From positions 1-48,953 of the forward strand of contig NZ_JAAXMS010000013.1 in NCBI RefSeq assembly GCF_012290005.1: a stretch of 48,953 nucleotides of DNA, in the 5' to 3' direction. The stretch comes from Crateriforma spongiae (GTDB lineage: Bacteria; Planctomycetota; Planctomycetia; Pirellulales; Pirellulaceae). The position numbers and the translations under genes were made by a program. Below the pieces are notes generated by a model. The model was not told the origin of the DNA, did not search any database, and saw nothing but the letters and a program-made list of their open reading frames with translations. Below, piece after piece: positions 36,524-46,577 of this stretch. Position 1 is the first letter of the stretch, and the number at the start of each line of letters is the position of its first letter.

Positions 36524-37835
36524 TGACCTTCTACTCCAGCGACGTTTCGAGCGTGAACGCAAGGCTCGCAAAGAGGCGGAACGTCTGTTGGAGCAAAAAT
36601 CGATCGAGATCTTTCACGCGAACCAGCGACTGGATGGTTTGGCGAGGCAAACCCGTGCCATTGTGGAAACCGCCGCGGAGGGAATCGTCACGTATTCGCA
36701 CGACGGTCGGATTGATCTGTTCAATCGCTCGGCCGCAAGAATCTTCGAGCGCGATGACGCGAACGAGATCGGCATTCGTCAGTTGTTCAAGATGACGCAG
36801 AATCTGGAACAAGTCCTCTTTCCCCAGCAGTCTGGTTTATCGCCTATCGAAGGTGGCCATGACGCTGAACCGGTCGAAATCCAAGGTGTCACTCAGGGCG
36901 GACGTCAGTTTTGTGCTGAAGTCGCCATCAGCCGAAGCGGTGCGGGTGATGACTCGCAATACACGATGCTGGTACGTGACCTGACTCGCAAGAAAACTCT
37001 GGAAGCCCGCCTGGCACAAGCCCAAAAGATGGAATCGGTCGGCCAGTTGGCGTCGGGGATTGCACACGAGATCAATACGCCGATTCAGTTTGTCAATGAC
37101 AACATGTTGTTTCTGGAAGGTGCTTTCGGGGACCTCGGAAAGTTGCTGGATCTGTTCGATCTTCTGGCCAAGCGCGTCGAGAACGGTGAGGCGGCGGACG
37201 ATTTGATCGAGAGGATTCGAACGGAGCAGGAGTTGGCAGACCTGCCGTTCTTGCGAAGCGAGTTTCCCGGTGCGATTGCCCAGTCGCTGGAAGGAATCCA
37301 ACGGGTGGCGACCATCGTTCGTGCCATGAAGGAGTTCTCGCAAACCTCCACCGAAAACAAGACGGCGACTCAGCTGAACCGAATGATCGAGAATTCACTG
37401 ACCGTGATACGCAACCAGGCCGACCAGATCGCGAACATTGAAACAGAATTGGATCCCGAGGTTGGTGATGTGGTTTGCTTATCCGGCCCGGTCAGCCAGT
37501 GTCTTTTGAACGTGATCAACAATTCATTGGAGGCGATCCAGGAACAGGGGGCTTCCCAGATCGGATGCGTTCGTGTTTCCAGTCATGCCCGGGCCGAAGC
37601 GGTGGAGATTCGGGTGCAGGACAACGGGCCAGGCGTGCCCGCGAAGATCCGCGACCGAATTTTTGAACCATTCTTCACCACCAAGGAAGTGGGTAAGGGG
37701 ATGGGGCAAGGCTTGTCGTTTGTCTACGACACCATCGTGACCAAGCACGGTGGCGAAATTGATATTGAACCCGTTCCATGTGGCGGTACCTGCGTGCGAA
37801 TGCGCCTGCCCACCGCGATTGGTGTATCTGGTTAG
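36516..37835 (+). CDS. H-NOX-associated PAS histidine kinase (HnoK-like)
   Basis: 439 residues from the ATG at 36516, overlapping the H-NOX stop by 8 nt. An ATG at 36498 is also possible. The N-terminal coiled coil ([19 protein letters not shown], about 11-29) is a segment often seen in kinases encoded beside H-NOX genes. A PAS domain follows (about 45-160), then DHp with His184 in [10 protein letters not shown], a long helical insert with [14 protein letters not shown], and HATPase_c with [19 protein letters not shown] and [12 protein letters not shown]. It is cytosolic and has no receiver, so it must pass phosphate to separate regulators, most simply those encoded upstream in the same island. 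The core is paralogous to the kinase at 29039. Confidence 0.93.
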   Translation: MSDDLLLQRRFERERKARKEAERLLEQKSIEIFHANQRLDGLARQTRAIVETAAEGIVTYSHDGRIDLFNRSAARIFERDDANEIGIRQLFKMTQNLEQVLFPQQSGLSPIEGGHDAEPVEIQGVTQGGRQFCAEVAISRSGAGDDSQYTMLVRDLTRKKTLEARLAQAQKMESVGQLASGIAHEINTPIQFVNDNMLFLEGAFGDLGKLLDLFDLLAKRVENGEAADDLIERIRTEQELADLPFLRSEFPGAIAQSLEGIQRVATIVRAMKEFSQTSTENKTATQLNRMIENSLTVIRNQADQIANIETELDPEVGDVVCLSGPVSQCLLNVINNSLEAIQEQGASQIGCVRVSSHARAEAVEIRVQDNGPGVPAKIRDRIFEPFFTTKEVGKGMGQGLSFVYDTIVTKHGGEIDIEPVPCGGTCVRMRLPTAIGVSG

Positions 37836-38122
37836 AAACGGTGCATTCGGATGTGCGGGAAATATGGCAGCAAGCAGATTTCACCCTGATCTGTTTTGGC
37901 AGGGGCTGGTCGCAACTGATCACGAAAGCCCGGATGTTGTTCGTCTGGCCGACCCCAGAGTGCTGAGGGATACCCGCGGCGATCTCTTAATTCTCGAACG
38001 GGTGATGTCTCGGTGACTTGCGGCGTTCGAAACGCTGCAGCGATCGCTACCGATCAGCGTTATGCTTGTCTTGCGGTGCGATAGGAATTCCTCACTCCCA
38101 GGGGCAAGAACTGGAGCGATCA

Positions 38123-38452
38123 TTGAAACGAAGATATCGAGTCTTTCGGGGTGAGGTTGTGCTCGGCTACGTCGGCTTTGATGACCAATGGCCATGCGAA
38201 CCTTTTGAGCCGACGGATGCGTTCAACGAAGTGAAGGATCTGTTCGACAAAGAACATGAATTGGGACGACTTGCCGGTGAGGTCGATGAAAGAGGGGATG
38301 TCGAGCGGTTTGACCAACTGATGAGCGAGGCAGATGCAGTCATGGACGAGATCGTTGCCCCGGGAATCCACTTTGAGGCATTGGAGAAAATCCTTTGTTC
38401 CTTCGACTGTGACCAGCTGTCGATATTCGACGGCCGCGTTTGCTGGCGGTAG
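38123..38452 (+). CDS. Small acidic hypothetical protein
   Basis: About 109 residues from a TTG at 38123 with a GGAG box 6 nt ahead. The frame is open further upstream to 38018, but the extra part is not protein-like. The sequence starts KRRYRVFRGEVVLGYVGFDD, has WPCEPFEPTDAFNEVKDLFD, and ends in alternating acidic and hydrophobic residues. I have seen the pattern YRV-x-RG, FEPT-x-AF and LFD-x-E in small planctomycete and actinobacterial proteins of unknown function. No signal peptide or known domain is seen. It is convergent with the GH97 gene 38 bp away. Confidence 0.55.
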   Translation: MKRRYRVFRGEVVLGYVGFDDQWPCEPFEPTDAFNEVKDLFDKEHELGRLAGEVDERGDVERFDQLMSEADAVMDEIVAPGIHFEALEKILCSFDCDQLSIFDGRVCWR

Positions 38453-38490
38453 TCATAAAGGGTGGTCAAAAGCAATCAGCTACACGCGGA

Positions 38491-40500
38491 TCACCGACTT
38501 GGCCTGACCCACAATACGGCACCTCCTCCGCTAGCCAAATCGACGTTCATCTCGTCACCCGCCCGGACCGACTTCGTCGACACCCGCATCGGCACCGAAT
38601 GAGTCCACTGTTTGCGATCGGCCTTCTGGTTGACCCCGATCTGGGACACATCCACGCGGTCTCCGTGAATGTCATCCAGAACACAGGTCGCCGTGTGTAA
38701 ACCGTCGCCGAGAAAGTCCAGGCAGATCGCATCCTTACGCGGCTTCGATCCGTTCAGGACTGCAACAAACCAATCATTGCCACTGCGACGTGCTAAAGCG
38801 GCTAAGTCGCCGATCCTGCTGTTGGGTAAGACGACGGTTTCGTCCCATACCGTGGGCATCGCCATCAAGACCGGAAGTGCCTGGTTCACATCCGGTGAAT
38901 GTAAAATCGTTTCCGGGTGTTCGGCAAACACTTGCAATGGCGAAAGATACGCAACCGCGGTCCCCAACTGGTGGGCAAGTGTTGTCGGCCCCGGGTTGGT
39001 GTACAAGATCGGCGTGTAGTCGGCATGGCCAACCGCGAAACGCGTGAAAGGCAAAGCGGCGTTATGCGATGCCGTCAGGGGGCCTTCCTTCATCTTGTTG
39101 ACTTCGATGCCACGGACGCCTTCGCGAGTCATTTCGTTGGGATAAGTTCGCGATTCGCCCGTTGAACTGTGGCAACCGTGAAAGTTGATCAACAGCTTGT
39201 GTTCTGCAGCGATCTTCAACGCCGCGGTCTCGAAGTCGATCAACGTCTTGGATTCACCATTCATGAAGTCAATTTTCAACCCTACGGCACCAATCGCGGC
39301 GACACGATCAAAGTAATCACGCATGATGGCGTAGTTGTCGGTCGGGTCGATGATGTCTTGAGAATGAACCCAAAGCCACACACCGACATTCTTCTGGGCC
39401 GCCCGGTTACACAACGATTTCGCCGTCTTCCACGGTTCATTCCAATCCTTCCAGCCGTCGTCGACCAACGAGTATTCAAAGCCAAGCTCTGCCGCCAGGT
39501 CGATGAACTCTTCTTGCGTTTCGGGAGTTCCCAAGCCCAGTGTCTCCCAACTCCAAACACAACGCCCCGGCTTGATGTAGCTGGTGTCGCTAAATAATTG
39601 TGGATCTGGTGATGGGTTCAGATTGTTGATCAAGTCACTGGTCGCGAGCTCGGTCAAGTTGTCGGCAAACAACGTGACCCGCCAAGGCGTGGTGATCGTT
39701 CCGTTGACGTCAAAACCCTGTTTGGCCTCGGTGAAGTCAGCGATAAGCGTTCGTTTTCCGACCGCCCTCAAACGCATGCCGCTGTAGTTGTAGGTTGCTG
39801 CTTTCGTGATCGCCATAAAGCCTTGATTCGCAGGCAGCTCGAAAACCATCGGTGTTCCCTGCACCGGACCGCTTGGCGAGATGGTCGGCAACTCGTCAAT
39901 GTCGGCTGTCAACCATTCGCCTGCGTACGACTTCAGTTTCCATTTCTTGGCATTTCTTTCGAAGAACCATGCTTTCAAGCCAGCGGGCAGCGTCCAGCTG
40001 GATGCTTCACCATCGACATGTTGAATGTCATTGCCGGGAACGACATAGCGATAGGCGACGCCGTCGTCGTAGACACGCAAGTGAACCGCGTATTCGATCC
40101 CCGACGCGGAATGTGTGATTGGAAACTCCCAATGCACACAGTGGTTGATCGCGGTGTGATGGTGACCGCGTGTCGTGTAGGTCTGGTTGATCACCGACTT
40201 TGTTGGCTGCCCGATGATCACACCATCGCCCAGGTCATCGCCGTCAACGGTGATGCCCAGCGCCGAAGGCTGAACGATCTGTCTGCCTTGAAAGCTTGCT
40301 TGAAAACGAAGCCGCGAATCAGCATCGACCAACAAGGTCGACGACACAACGCCACCCGGGCTGTTTGCGGTGGGCGATACTTGGACTACTTGGGCGCTCG
40401 AAGGATTTTGCGCCGAAAGACTGATCGCAACCATGGCAGTCGCGATGCAGGTGATGACCCACCGCGAATCAGGCGGCACCATGAACAGGAACCATTTCAT
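38491..40500 (-). CDS. GH97 retaining alpha-glycosidase (alpha-galactosidase-like)
   Basis: 669 residues from the ATG at 40500 (signal peptide with hydrophobic WVITCIATAMVAISL near 20-33). It contains the N-terminal GH97 beta-sandwich, a (beta/alpha)8 barrel starting about residue 300, and a C-terminal beta domain. The barrel shows GLKIDFMNGES with nucleophile Asp411 and GVRGIE with acid/base Glu466. These are exactly 55 residues apart, as Asp415/Glu470 in Bacteroides BT1871, the retaining branch. Inverting SusB-type members use glutamates instead. The calcium-associated WVHSQDIID and the HGCHSSTGESRTYPNE strand also fit. Predicted to release alpha-galactose or a similar sugar from a glycan desulfated by the neighbouring sulfatases. 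The frame is open to 40710, but that extension precedes the signal peptide. Confidence 0.93.
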   Translation of the reverse strand: MKWFLFMVPPDSRWVITCIATAMVAISLSAQNPSSAQVVQVSPTANSPGGVVSSTLLVDADSRLRFQASFQGRQIVQPSALGITVDGDDLGDGVIIGQPTKSVINQTYTTRGHHHTAINHCVHWEFPITHSASGIEYAVHLRVYDDGVAYRYVVPGNDIQHVDGEASSWTLPAGLKAWFFERNAKKWKLKSYAGEWLTADIDELPTISPSGPVQGTPMVFELPANQGFMAITKAATYNYSGMRLRAVGKRTLIADFTEAKQGFDVNGTITTPWRVTLFADNLTELATSDLINNLNPSPDPQLFSDTSYIKPGRCVWSWETLGLGTPETQEEFIDLAAELGFEYSLVDDGWKDWNEPWKTAKSLCNRAAQKNVGVWLWVHSQDIIDPTDNYAIMRDYFDRVAAIGAVGLKIDFMNGESKTLIDFETAALKIAAEHKLLINFHGCHSSTGESRTYPNEMTREGVRGIEVNKMKEGPLTASHNAALPFTRFAVGHADYTPILYTNPGPTTLAHQLGTAVAYLSPLQVFAEHPETILHSPDVNQALPVLMAMPTVWDETVVLPNSRIGDLAALARRSGNDWFVAVLNGSKPRKDAICLDFLGDGLHTATCVLDDIHGDRVDVSQIGVNQKADRKQWTHSVPMRVSTKSVRAGDEMNVDLASGGGAVLWVRPSR

Positions 40501-40768
40501 CCAAAGGCCTGTAGGAAAAGAACAAGTGAGTGTTTCGGTGGCAGGGACATTGGGAATCACGACAGTGTCATATCTTTCTGCAAGCACGTTTGTGCAGTCG
40601 AGGTAGTCGAGCGTTTGGCTGATTTCGCTGCCGCTTTCACCGAAGCGTTGTGGATTTGGTGCTTCATCGCTGCGCGTTGCAACCGCTGGTTGCTCTTGCT
40701 TGGACGTCACTTTTATGAGCTTAGGTGAACGTTGATCAGCTTAAAGGATTCGATCCGCGTGCCTGACG

Positions 40769-43117
40769 TCATTCTCGTCCGTCCATCGTTACAAGTCTTT
40801 TCACAACCAGGTTGTCAAAATCGATGGACTGTCCGTTCACCGTGAAGCCGAATTTGGTTTTGGTCGGATGGTCGAAACCCGGTGATCGCAGGCTTGTGAC
40901 CAATTCGTCATCAAGAAACGCTTTCATGATGTCACCGCGGATTCGAATTCGCAGCGTGTGCCATTGTCCGGGATGAATGCTGATCTTTGCCGACGCCCCA
41001 GTTCGTTCCAGTAGCCTTTTCAGTGCCTCCGCATCGCGGGTCGATAGATTCTTGTCTTGGCGTTGCTTGCGGACTTCCAGATTCATGCCGCCAGTTTTGT
41101 CGTCCCCTATCTTAAGAAACTTCGGGAAAACCGAAGCGCGACAGATGTGCCCCGCGTGCACGGATTTCTCGTTCTGGTCATCGATCACAAAGTTGAAACT
41201 CTTCCCGCCGCTGAACCGAAAGTCGAACTGGATATCGATGTCGTCAAAATCAAGCTGTGTCCGGATGACCGCACCGTGATCTGCTTTGGTCTGTTTTCCA
41301 ACCAGCACGCCGTTGATGACCGACCAAGAATCCTCGTGGCCCCGCGCCGTCGTGTAATCCTTGCCGATTTTGGTTCGGTTGTCGAAGTCGTCTTCAAAAA
41401 CGGGCTTCCATTGCTGTGAACCAACGGTGCTAGCCCCGGCTGACGCCTTCTTCGTGCCAAGCGTTTTGTTGGTTGCACTCTTCTTCCCCGAACTCGATGC
41501 CGTGGGATTACCAATTGTCCCCGAACGGCGGACTCCTGGTGCATCGGGTTCGATGTCGAACAAATCAAACTTGGGAAGGACGATCTTCAATTTGTCGCGT
41601 TCATCGCGATGCTGTTGTGAAACGTCATCCCAGTTCGTGATCTGGTCGTAACTGATCAAATCTGCAGGTTCTTCGGCGACATCCCACCACTTTCCGTAAC
41701 CGTCTCGCATCACAAAATCGCCACGAATGATCTGTCGCTCGCGGCTGTATCCGTAGATCCACTGACGATGCTTCGACTTGTTCGTGAACAAAAACGGAAC
41801 GAGGCTTTCGCCGTTGTGCACGTAGTCTTTGGGGATCGTCGCGCCGGTTAGATCTGCGATCGTCGGTAGCAGGTCGGACATGTTGACCAGGACATCTTGC
41901 TGGCCGTGTTTCGTCATTCCCGGTGCAAAAATGATCAGCGGCACATGGACGCCCTTCTGCCGATCATGGCTGCCCTTTCCATATCCCGAAGTTCCGTTGT
42001 CAGCGCAAAAGATGATCACGGTATTGTCGGCGATCCCCATTTCGCGCAATCGGTTGCGGTACAGCCACATCTGATAATCCAGGTATTCAATTTGCGACTG
42101 GATTCCAGTTTCGGTGACCGTTCCATGGGTATCGTACACGCCGTCGTCGCCGGTGATGTGAGGTTCGATCCGCGTGTATTTGTTTCCGTCCCACTGAACG
42201 ACGGGAGTCCCCGGCCAGCATTGGCCGTTGGTGGGGTTCAGCCAATCGAACGCACCATGACCCAGGTGCGTGGTGTGATAGACGAAGAACGGTCGGCCCT
42301 TGGAATGCTGGCGGTCCATGAAGTCAAAGATGAAATCCAGTTCGACGTCAGGGCCGTAGGTGCCAAGGCCGAACGCTTCCTTGGACTCATCGGTGTTTGG
42401 CCACCACTGAAAGTCCTGGTCGCCGTGATTCATCAGCCAGACGTGCGGGTAGAAGTACCAGCCGTGTTGAAGGTACGTGTCAATCGGTTTGCCAGTGTCC
42501 GCGTTGAAGATCAGTCTTTCACCGTTGGCAACTCTTTGGACCAGCTTGAAGTCGGTGTAGGGATTGTCTTTGTCGCTCAGGTTACCCGGTGTGAAGCAGC
42601 CTTGATCAAAACCATACTCGCGAAGGTCACCAGCCATCTGGGTTTTGCCGGCCCAGTAAGTTCCGTAGCCGGCCTGTTGAGCGACATGACCGATCTGCAG
42701 CGGCGAACTCATGTAAAGCGGCCAAGTGGTTTCCTTTCCGTTTTCGTCGATGTACCGTCCCTTGTAGGAATTTTGCCACCATTTATGCAGGTGTGCATAT
42801 CGTCCGGTCATCATCATCGCACGGCTGGGCGAACAGACGACCGACGCCCACGCCGTTTTAATCCAGCATCCCTCCTGGGCCATTTGATTCAGCACCGGTG
42901 TCTCGGCTCGAAACGCCCGATCCGATGTGTCCACACCCTTTTCTTTCGTCCAGACCGACGATCCGTAGATCGGGAATTCGCGAGCGCTGATGTCGTCGGC
43001 AAAAACGATGATGATGTTGGGCTGCGACTTCGGTTCTTGCTGTTCAGCATTCACCTGCGTGGCCGACAGGCACATCACGCAAGCGATCATCAGAAACGCT
43101 CTCATTTGCGTCGTCAT
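40769..43117 (-). CDS. Sulfatase fused to a C-terminal concanavalin-like (DUF1080-type) domain
   Basis: 782-residue exported protein with a signal peptide (1-24). The sulfatase part (about 33-540) has NIIIVFADDISAREFP, formylglycine site CSPSR at Cys95, GKTQMAGDL (instead of the usual GKWH) and CADNGTSGYGKG. A Ser/Thr/Ala/Lys linker follows (about 545-580). The last 200 residues (FEDDFDNRTKIGKDY to IDFDNLVVKRL) look like a beta-jelly-roll of the 3-keto-disaccharide-hydrolase/LamG kind, with HTLRIRIRGD and GFTVNGQSIDFDN. The tail could bind or hold polysaccharide. The ATG at 43105 is an alternative start. It lies upstream of GH97 on the same strand and downstream of a palindromic repeat. Confidence 0.9.
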   Translation of the reverse strand: MTTQMRAFLMIACVMCLSATQVNAEQQEPKSQPNIIIVFADDISAREFPIYGSSVWTKEKGVDTSDRAFRAETPVLNQMAQEGCWIKTAWASVVCSPSRAMMMTGRYAHLHKWWQNSYKGRYIDENGKETTWPLYMSSPLQIGHVAQQAGYGTYWAGKTQMAGDLREYGFDQGCFTPGNLSDKDNPYTDFKLVQRVANGERLIFNADTGKPIDTYLQHGWYFYPHVWLMNHGDQDFQWWPNTDESKEAFGLGTYGPDVELDFIFDFMDRQHSKGRPFFVYHTTHLGHGAFDWLNPTNGQCWPGTPVVQWDGNKYTRIEPHITGDDGVYDTHGTVTETGIQSQIEYLDYQMWLYRNRLREMGIADNTVIIFCADNGTSGYGKGSHDRQKGVHVPLIIFAPGMTKHGQQDVLVNMSDLLPTIADLTGATIPKDYVHNGESLVPFLFTNKSKHRQWIYGYSRERQIIRGDFVMRDGYGKWWDVAEEPADLISYDQITNWDDVSQQHRDERDKLKIVLPKFDLFDIEPDAPGVRRSGTIGNPTASSSGKKSATNKTLGTKKASAGASTVGSQQWKPVFEDDFDNRTKIGKDYTTARGHEDSWSVINGVLVGKQTKADHGAVIRTQLDFDDIDIQFDFRFSGGKSFNFVIDDQNEKSVHAGHICRASVFPKFLKIGDDKTGGMNLEVRKQRQDKNLSTRDAEALKRLLERTGASAKISIHPGQWHTLRIRIRGDIMKAFLDDELVTSLRSPGFDHPTKTKFGFTVNGQSIDFDNLVVKRLVTMDGRE

Positions 43118-43526
43118 TTTTTCAAAGTGTTTGGATTTGGTGGGCAGTCCGATGGCAGTGACCCCGCGTCATAGTTTAGCGAGGCATGAACCAGGGGGCG
43201 CGATACAGTTCTGCGGCTTGGTTTTGGACATCGTTCCGGCCGCTAGGAACAACCATGCATGAGCCCGTTGGGCCGTCGCAGGTTCTTGACAGGATTGTGA
43301 CGTCGTCATGCATTCCGATGCATCGTCAAAAGCCAACCTGCCGCAAAATCCCCGAAAAATGCCCTGAAAAGATTCCGTATCAGCAAACGTCATCGTTTGG
43401 CTGTTGGTCGCAGTCGCTCGATGTAGTGGATGAGGTTACGAGTGTCGTTGGCGGTCGGCGCAGTCAGGGACTCGTGACCTTGTCCACTACGACGGGTAAG
43501 GAATATCGACGGAGCGCCTGATGGGC
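43118..43526. other. 409-bp intergenic region with palindromic repeat
   Basis: This lies between two minus-strand sulfatase genes and carries the palindrome at 43423-43490. The rest (about 43118-43420) shows no gene. It probably contains the promoter for the sulfatase starting at 43117, but no clear -35/-10 pair was recognised. Confidence 0.4.
43423..43490. repeat. Palindromic intergenic repeat, copy 1
   Basis: The left arm (43423-43443, begins GTAGTGGATGAGG) and right arm (43470-43490, ends TGTCCACTAC) are reverse complements over 21 nt with three mismatches, two of them tolerable as G-U pairs in RNA. It lies 36 nt after the stop of the sulfatase at 43527. A second copy with the same outer sequence lies at 46474-46547. 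Confidence 0.7.
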
Positions 43527-44963
<1,437 letters not shown>

Positions 44964-45023
44964 GTTGATTCCATATGATTGTTGGAACGCCGGACAGCCA
45001 CCGTCCAAAAACGAGGACTTGCA

Positions 45024-46406
45024 TCAGTCGTCTTCGCGACGTTTCCGGGATTTCAGGTAGTTTGCCGGTAATCCGGCGTTCCATTGTCTCAGTTGCCGCG
45101 TCAATCGTTTGAGCACCTCGGGATTGGCGTCGGCAATGTTGTTGCTTTCCGATGGATCGAGTGACAGATCGTACAGTTCGGGCGATCCGGATCGGCGGCG
45201 GGGCAAGTGCAGCTTCCACTTCCCGTCGCGAATCGCTGGCGTTGCCCCAGCGGAACTTGTCTTCCAGAACAATGGCGTTGCACGTGGCCGCCTGGTTCCT
45301 CGCCAGATGTCGGAAATGTCCTCTCCGTCCAGGTTTTTGGGCAATTCATCAATTCCCGCAATCGAGGCCAGTGTTGGCAACCAATCGATGAACGAACACA
45401 CGCTGGTCGAATCGACTTGCCCGGCCGGCACGTTCTGGGGCCAACGAATGATGAACGGAATTCGCGTGCCACCCTCGTACTGCTCGTGCTTGCCGCCACG
45501 ATAGATGCCGGCGTAGCCGAGCATGTTTTGCGAGAATTCGCGCGCTCTCTTCTTGCCCAGGACTACGGGAGCGGGGCCATGATCGCTTGAGAAGACAACG
45601 ATGGTGTTGTCTTGGATCCCCAGGTCTTCAAGTGCGTCCAGGATGCGACCGACGTTCAAATCGATCTGGTAGACGTCGCCGAGGTACTGACGCATCGACT
45701 CGTCAACATCGCCTCCGATCTGCACACACTCATCGAATTTGTGTTGCATGGTTGGCGAAAAATCGTTGCGGTCAACATTGACGTCGTTGAACTTGGCGAC
45801 CAGACCGTCTGCCGTATTCACAGGGAAGTGTGTCGCGTGCCCCCAGATGTTGACGTAAAAGGGGTGATCCGCGTTTTCTCTCATGAATTCAATCGCAGCG
45901 GCATACAAGTCGTCGTCCCGACCTGACGAACGGTCGCGGCTTTTCCCGATCACTCTGACGGTGTCGATACCGTAGGTGCCGTCGGTTTCTTTCGGGCCAA
46001 TATGCCATTTGCCAAAATGGCCCGTCTGATAGCCTCGATTTTTTAGCAATTCGGTGATCGTCACACGCTCGCCAAAACCAAAGTCGGCGGCGTACCGCGG
46101 AAACCGAGCCGGAAACAGCCCGGTCATCAGCCCTGTGCGGCTGGGGTTACATGTGACTCCGGTCACATAAAACTGAGTGAACCGTGTGCCCTCTTCCGCC
46201 AGTCGATCCAACGCGGGCGTCTTCGCGTATGGATGCCCATAGCAGCCGAGGTCGCCATAACCAAGATCGTCAGCAAACATAAGAACGATGTTCGGAAGCC
46301 GTTCGGATTCGGCTTCATCGGCAACCAGATTGACCGACAACAGAAGAAACGCAATGACGGTGGATCCAAGCCGGTGAATCAAACACGCGTGTTTCAGGCT
46401 ATTCAT
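45024..46406 (-). CDS. Exported arylsulfatase A / N-acetylgalactosamine-6-sulfatase-like
   Basis: 460 residues with a signal peptide (1-29, hydrophobic VIAFLLLSVNLVA). Motifs are NIVLMFADDLGYGDLGCYGHP, CNPSR at Cys86 followed by TGLMTG, HFGKWHIGPKE, and FSSDHGPAPVVLGKKR. YGDLGCYGHPYAKTPALDRLA is the classical arylsulfatase A/GALNS pattern, which acts on sulfate esters of aryl or galactose/GalNAc units. The C-terminus ends NAGLPANYLKSRKRREDD, a strongly charged tail. It lies between two iduronate-2-sulfatase-like genes on the same strand, consistent with stepwise desulfation of one polymer carrying several sulfate positions. The polymer is not identifiable from the sequence. Confidence 0.92.
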   Translation of the reverse strand: MNSLKHACLIHRLGSTVIAFLLLSVNLVADEAESERLPNIVLMFADDLGYGDLGCYGHPYAKTPALDRLAEEGTRFTQFYVTGVTCNPSRTGLMTGLFPARFPRYAADFGFGERVTITELLKNRGYQTGHFGKWHIGPKETDGTYGIDTVRVIGKSRDRSSGRDDDLYAAAIEFMRENADHPFYVNIWGHATHFPVNTADGLVAKFNDVNVDRNDFSPTMQHKFDECVQIGGDVDESMRQYLGDVYQIDLNVGRILDALEDLGIQDNTIVVFSSDHGPAPVVLGKKRAREFSQNMLGYAGIYRGGKHEQYEGGTRIPFIIRWPQNVPAGQVDSTSVCSFIDWLPTLASIAGIDELPKNLDGEDISDIWRGTRRPRATPLFWKTSSAGATPAIRDGKWKLHLPRRRSGSPELYDLSLDPSESNNIADANPEVLKRLTRQLRQWNAGLPANYLKSRKRREDD

Positions 46407-46473
46407 GCGATGTTTGTCCCTACTTCATTCGATACGTTTCAGGTTCGTCAGCTTGGTCGTTCAGATCCGAATC

Positions 46474-46547
46474 GTAGTGGACGAGGGTAAAAGATTCCTT
46501 TCCTCGCGAAATTCTAGATTTCAGGGGCTCGTGACCCCGTCCACTAC
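46474..46547. repeat. Palindromic intergenic repeat, copy 2
   Basis: The left arm begins GTAGTGGACGAGGG (46474) and the right arm ends CTCGTGACCCCGTCCACTAC (46528-46547). The outer 14 nt pair with one mismatch, and the inner part is degraded relative to copy 1 at 43423-43490. It lies 30 nt after the stop of the sulfatase at 46578. Confidence 0.68.
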
Positions 46548-46577
46548 GTGCGCATCAGACCGTGTATTTGTATACCT

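Noticed and set aside
41897-43174. 425-codon plus-strand frame opposite the sulfatase at 40769-43117
   Set aside because: It is antisense to a well-supported sulfatase, and no motif or start signal was found.
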